A DNA stretch of 5,404 nt. It comes from Pseudomonadota bacterium (lineage in GTDB: Bacteria; Pseudomonadota; Gammaproteobacteria; Arenicellales; Poriferihabitantaceae). The number at the start of each line of letters is the position of its first letter. Position 1 is the stretch's first letter. The notes beneath the pieces are model-generated. The model did no database searches. It saw nothing but the letters and a program-made list of their open reading frames with translations, and was not told the DNA's origin. The stretch covers positions 1 through 5,404 of the forward strand of contig JAAELZ010000060.1 in assembly GCA_024226105.1 (NCBI GenBank), read 5' to 3'. The position numbers and the translations under genes were made by a program. Positions 5,185-5,404 of this stretch are shown in pieces.

Positions 5185-5291
5185 GTCATTGCGAGGCGTA
5201 GAGCGACGTGGCAATTTAATGTTTGAAGTGAATTGATGTTTATGAGATAGCGCGAACATTTAGATTGCCGCGCTGTGCTTGCAATGACCTT
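5185..5291. repeat. MITE/REP-like inverted-repeat element, about 107 bp
   Basis: The left arm GTCATTGCGAGG...GTGGCAATTTAA (5185-5219) is an imperfect reverse complement of the right arm TTTAGATTGCCGCG...TTGCAATGACC (5259-5289). The arms are about 31-35 bases around a ~40-base AT-rich centre. Each arm can also fold on itself (ATTGC with GCAAT). The TCATTGCGAGG...GGCAAT pattern resembles a widespread bacterial intergenic repeat type as I remember it. There is no coding capacity. It lies just upstream of the tcuA-like remnant's start, and part of it recurs at 4748-4799. Confidence 0.6.
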
Positions 5292-5309
5292 AGCTTGTTG
5301 CGATTCTGG

Positions 5310-5321
5310 TTTGGCGCCAAA
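5310..5321. promoter_or_regulatory. Perfect 12-bp palindrome TTTGGCGCCAAA
   Basis: TTTGGCGCCAAA is fully self-complementary and lies in a non-coding, AT-rich stretch 14 bases after the repeat motif ending at 5296. Its shape suits a homodimeric repressor or activator operator. I do not recognise the regulator, and no associated promoter or intact gene is visible. Confidence 0.3.
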
Positions 5322-5322
5322 C

Positions 5323-5404
5323 TTATGCAATCAGGTAGTGTGCAGAAAAAATTTCAAAATCTCCGGCAATAAAAAAGACTTTGATAGCCTTATCAATCAT
5401 ACTA
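5323..5404 (-). other. Possible C-terminal end of a minus-strand gene entering from the right edge
   Basis: The minus strand is open from the window edge to a TAA at 5323-5325. It encodes about 26 codons, including an ATG at the edge and the phrase IDKAIKVFFIAGDFEIF. It could be the tail of a longer gene outside the window or a chance open frame in AT-rich DNA. No family was recognised. Confidence 0.2.

Noticed and set aside
5381..5396. Second FNR box (TTGATA-GCCT-TATCAA)
   Set aside because: The TTGAT and ATCAA halves are 6 bases apart instead of 4, so it does not fit the FNR/ANR spacing, and it may lie inside a coding end.

Overview
The window looks like chromosomal DNA of a marine proteobacterium, most likely a gammaproteobacterium. 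This is inferred from the gene content (osmolyte/methyl-group catabolism, a DddP-type protein), a consensus FNR/ANR box, short palindromic intergenic repeats and a small Tat-exported protein. No rRNA, tRNA, CRISPR array or intact insertion sequence was seen.

Region 1 (about 1-3290, + strand) is a three-gene block that reads like an operon for breakdown of methylated osmolytes or amino-acid derivatives. It holds (a) the C-terminal GcvT-type folate-binding part of a dimethylglycine/sarcosine dehydrogenase-like protein, cut by the left edge and carrying an in-frame TAG as its first visible codon; (b) an M24-fold metalloenzyme whose metal and catalytic residues match the DMSP lyase DddP with no length change across the catalytic half; and (c) a PLP-dependent fold-type II dehydratase of the serine racemase / threo-3-hydroxyaspartate ammonia-lyase group, 26 bases after (b). 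A plausible joint role is demethylation of N-methyl compounds, cleavage of DMSP or a related compound, and deamination of a hydroxy-amino acid. The true substrates cannot be read from sequence.

Region 2 (about 3267-4003) starts with an unannotated 61-codon minus-strand remnant that looks like the C-terminal tail of a flavin oxidoreductase, converging on the dehydratase gene. A complete small flavodoxin-fold protein on the + strand follows.

Region 3 (about 4004-4734) is an AT-rich intergenic stretch with two TCTGTCCC(C)GA motifs and a perfect FNR/ANR box (TTGAT-N4-ATCAA). Downstream is a strong ribosome binding site and a 165-residue exported, six-cysteine, acidic protein of unknown function with a twin-arginine signal and a PVVESVLLPAHA segment. 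A perfect 9-bp hairpin lies just after its stop.

Region 4 (about 4735-5404) is decayed. The N-terminal quarter or so of a TcuA-like FAD-dependent tricarballylate dehydrogenase remains on the minus strand, with a damaged nucleotide-binding glycine. It sits between a complete ~107-bp inverted-repeat element and a half-like copy of it. The right edge holds a perfect 12-bp palindrome and possibly the last codons of another minus-strand gene. The window therefore joins an intact catabolic block to a stretch of gene remnants and small repeats around one FNR-box-associated exported protein.
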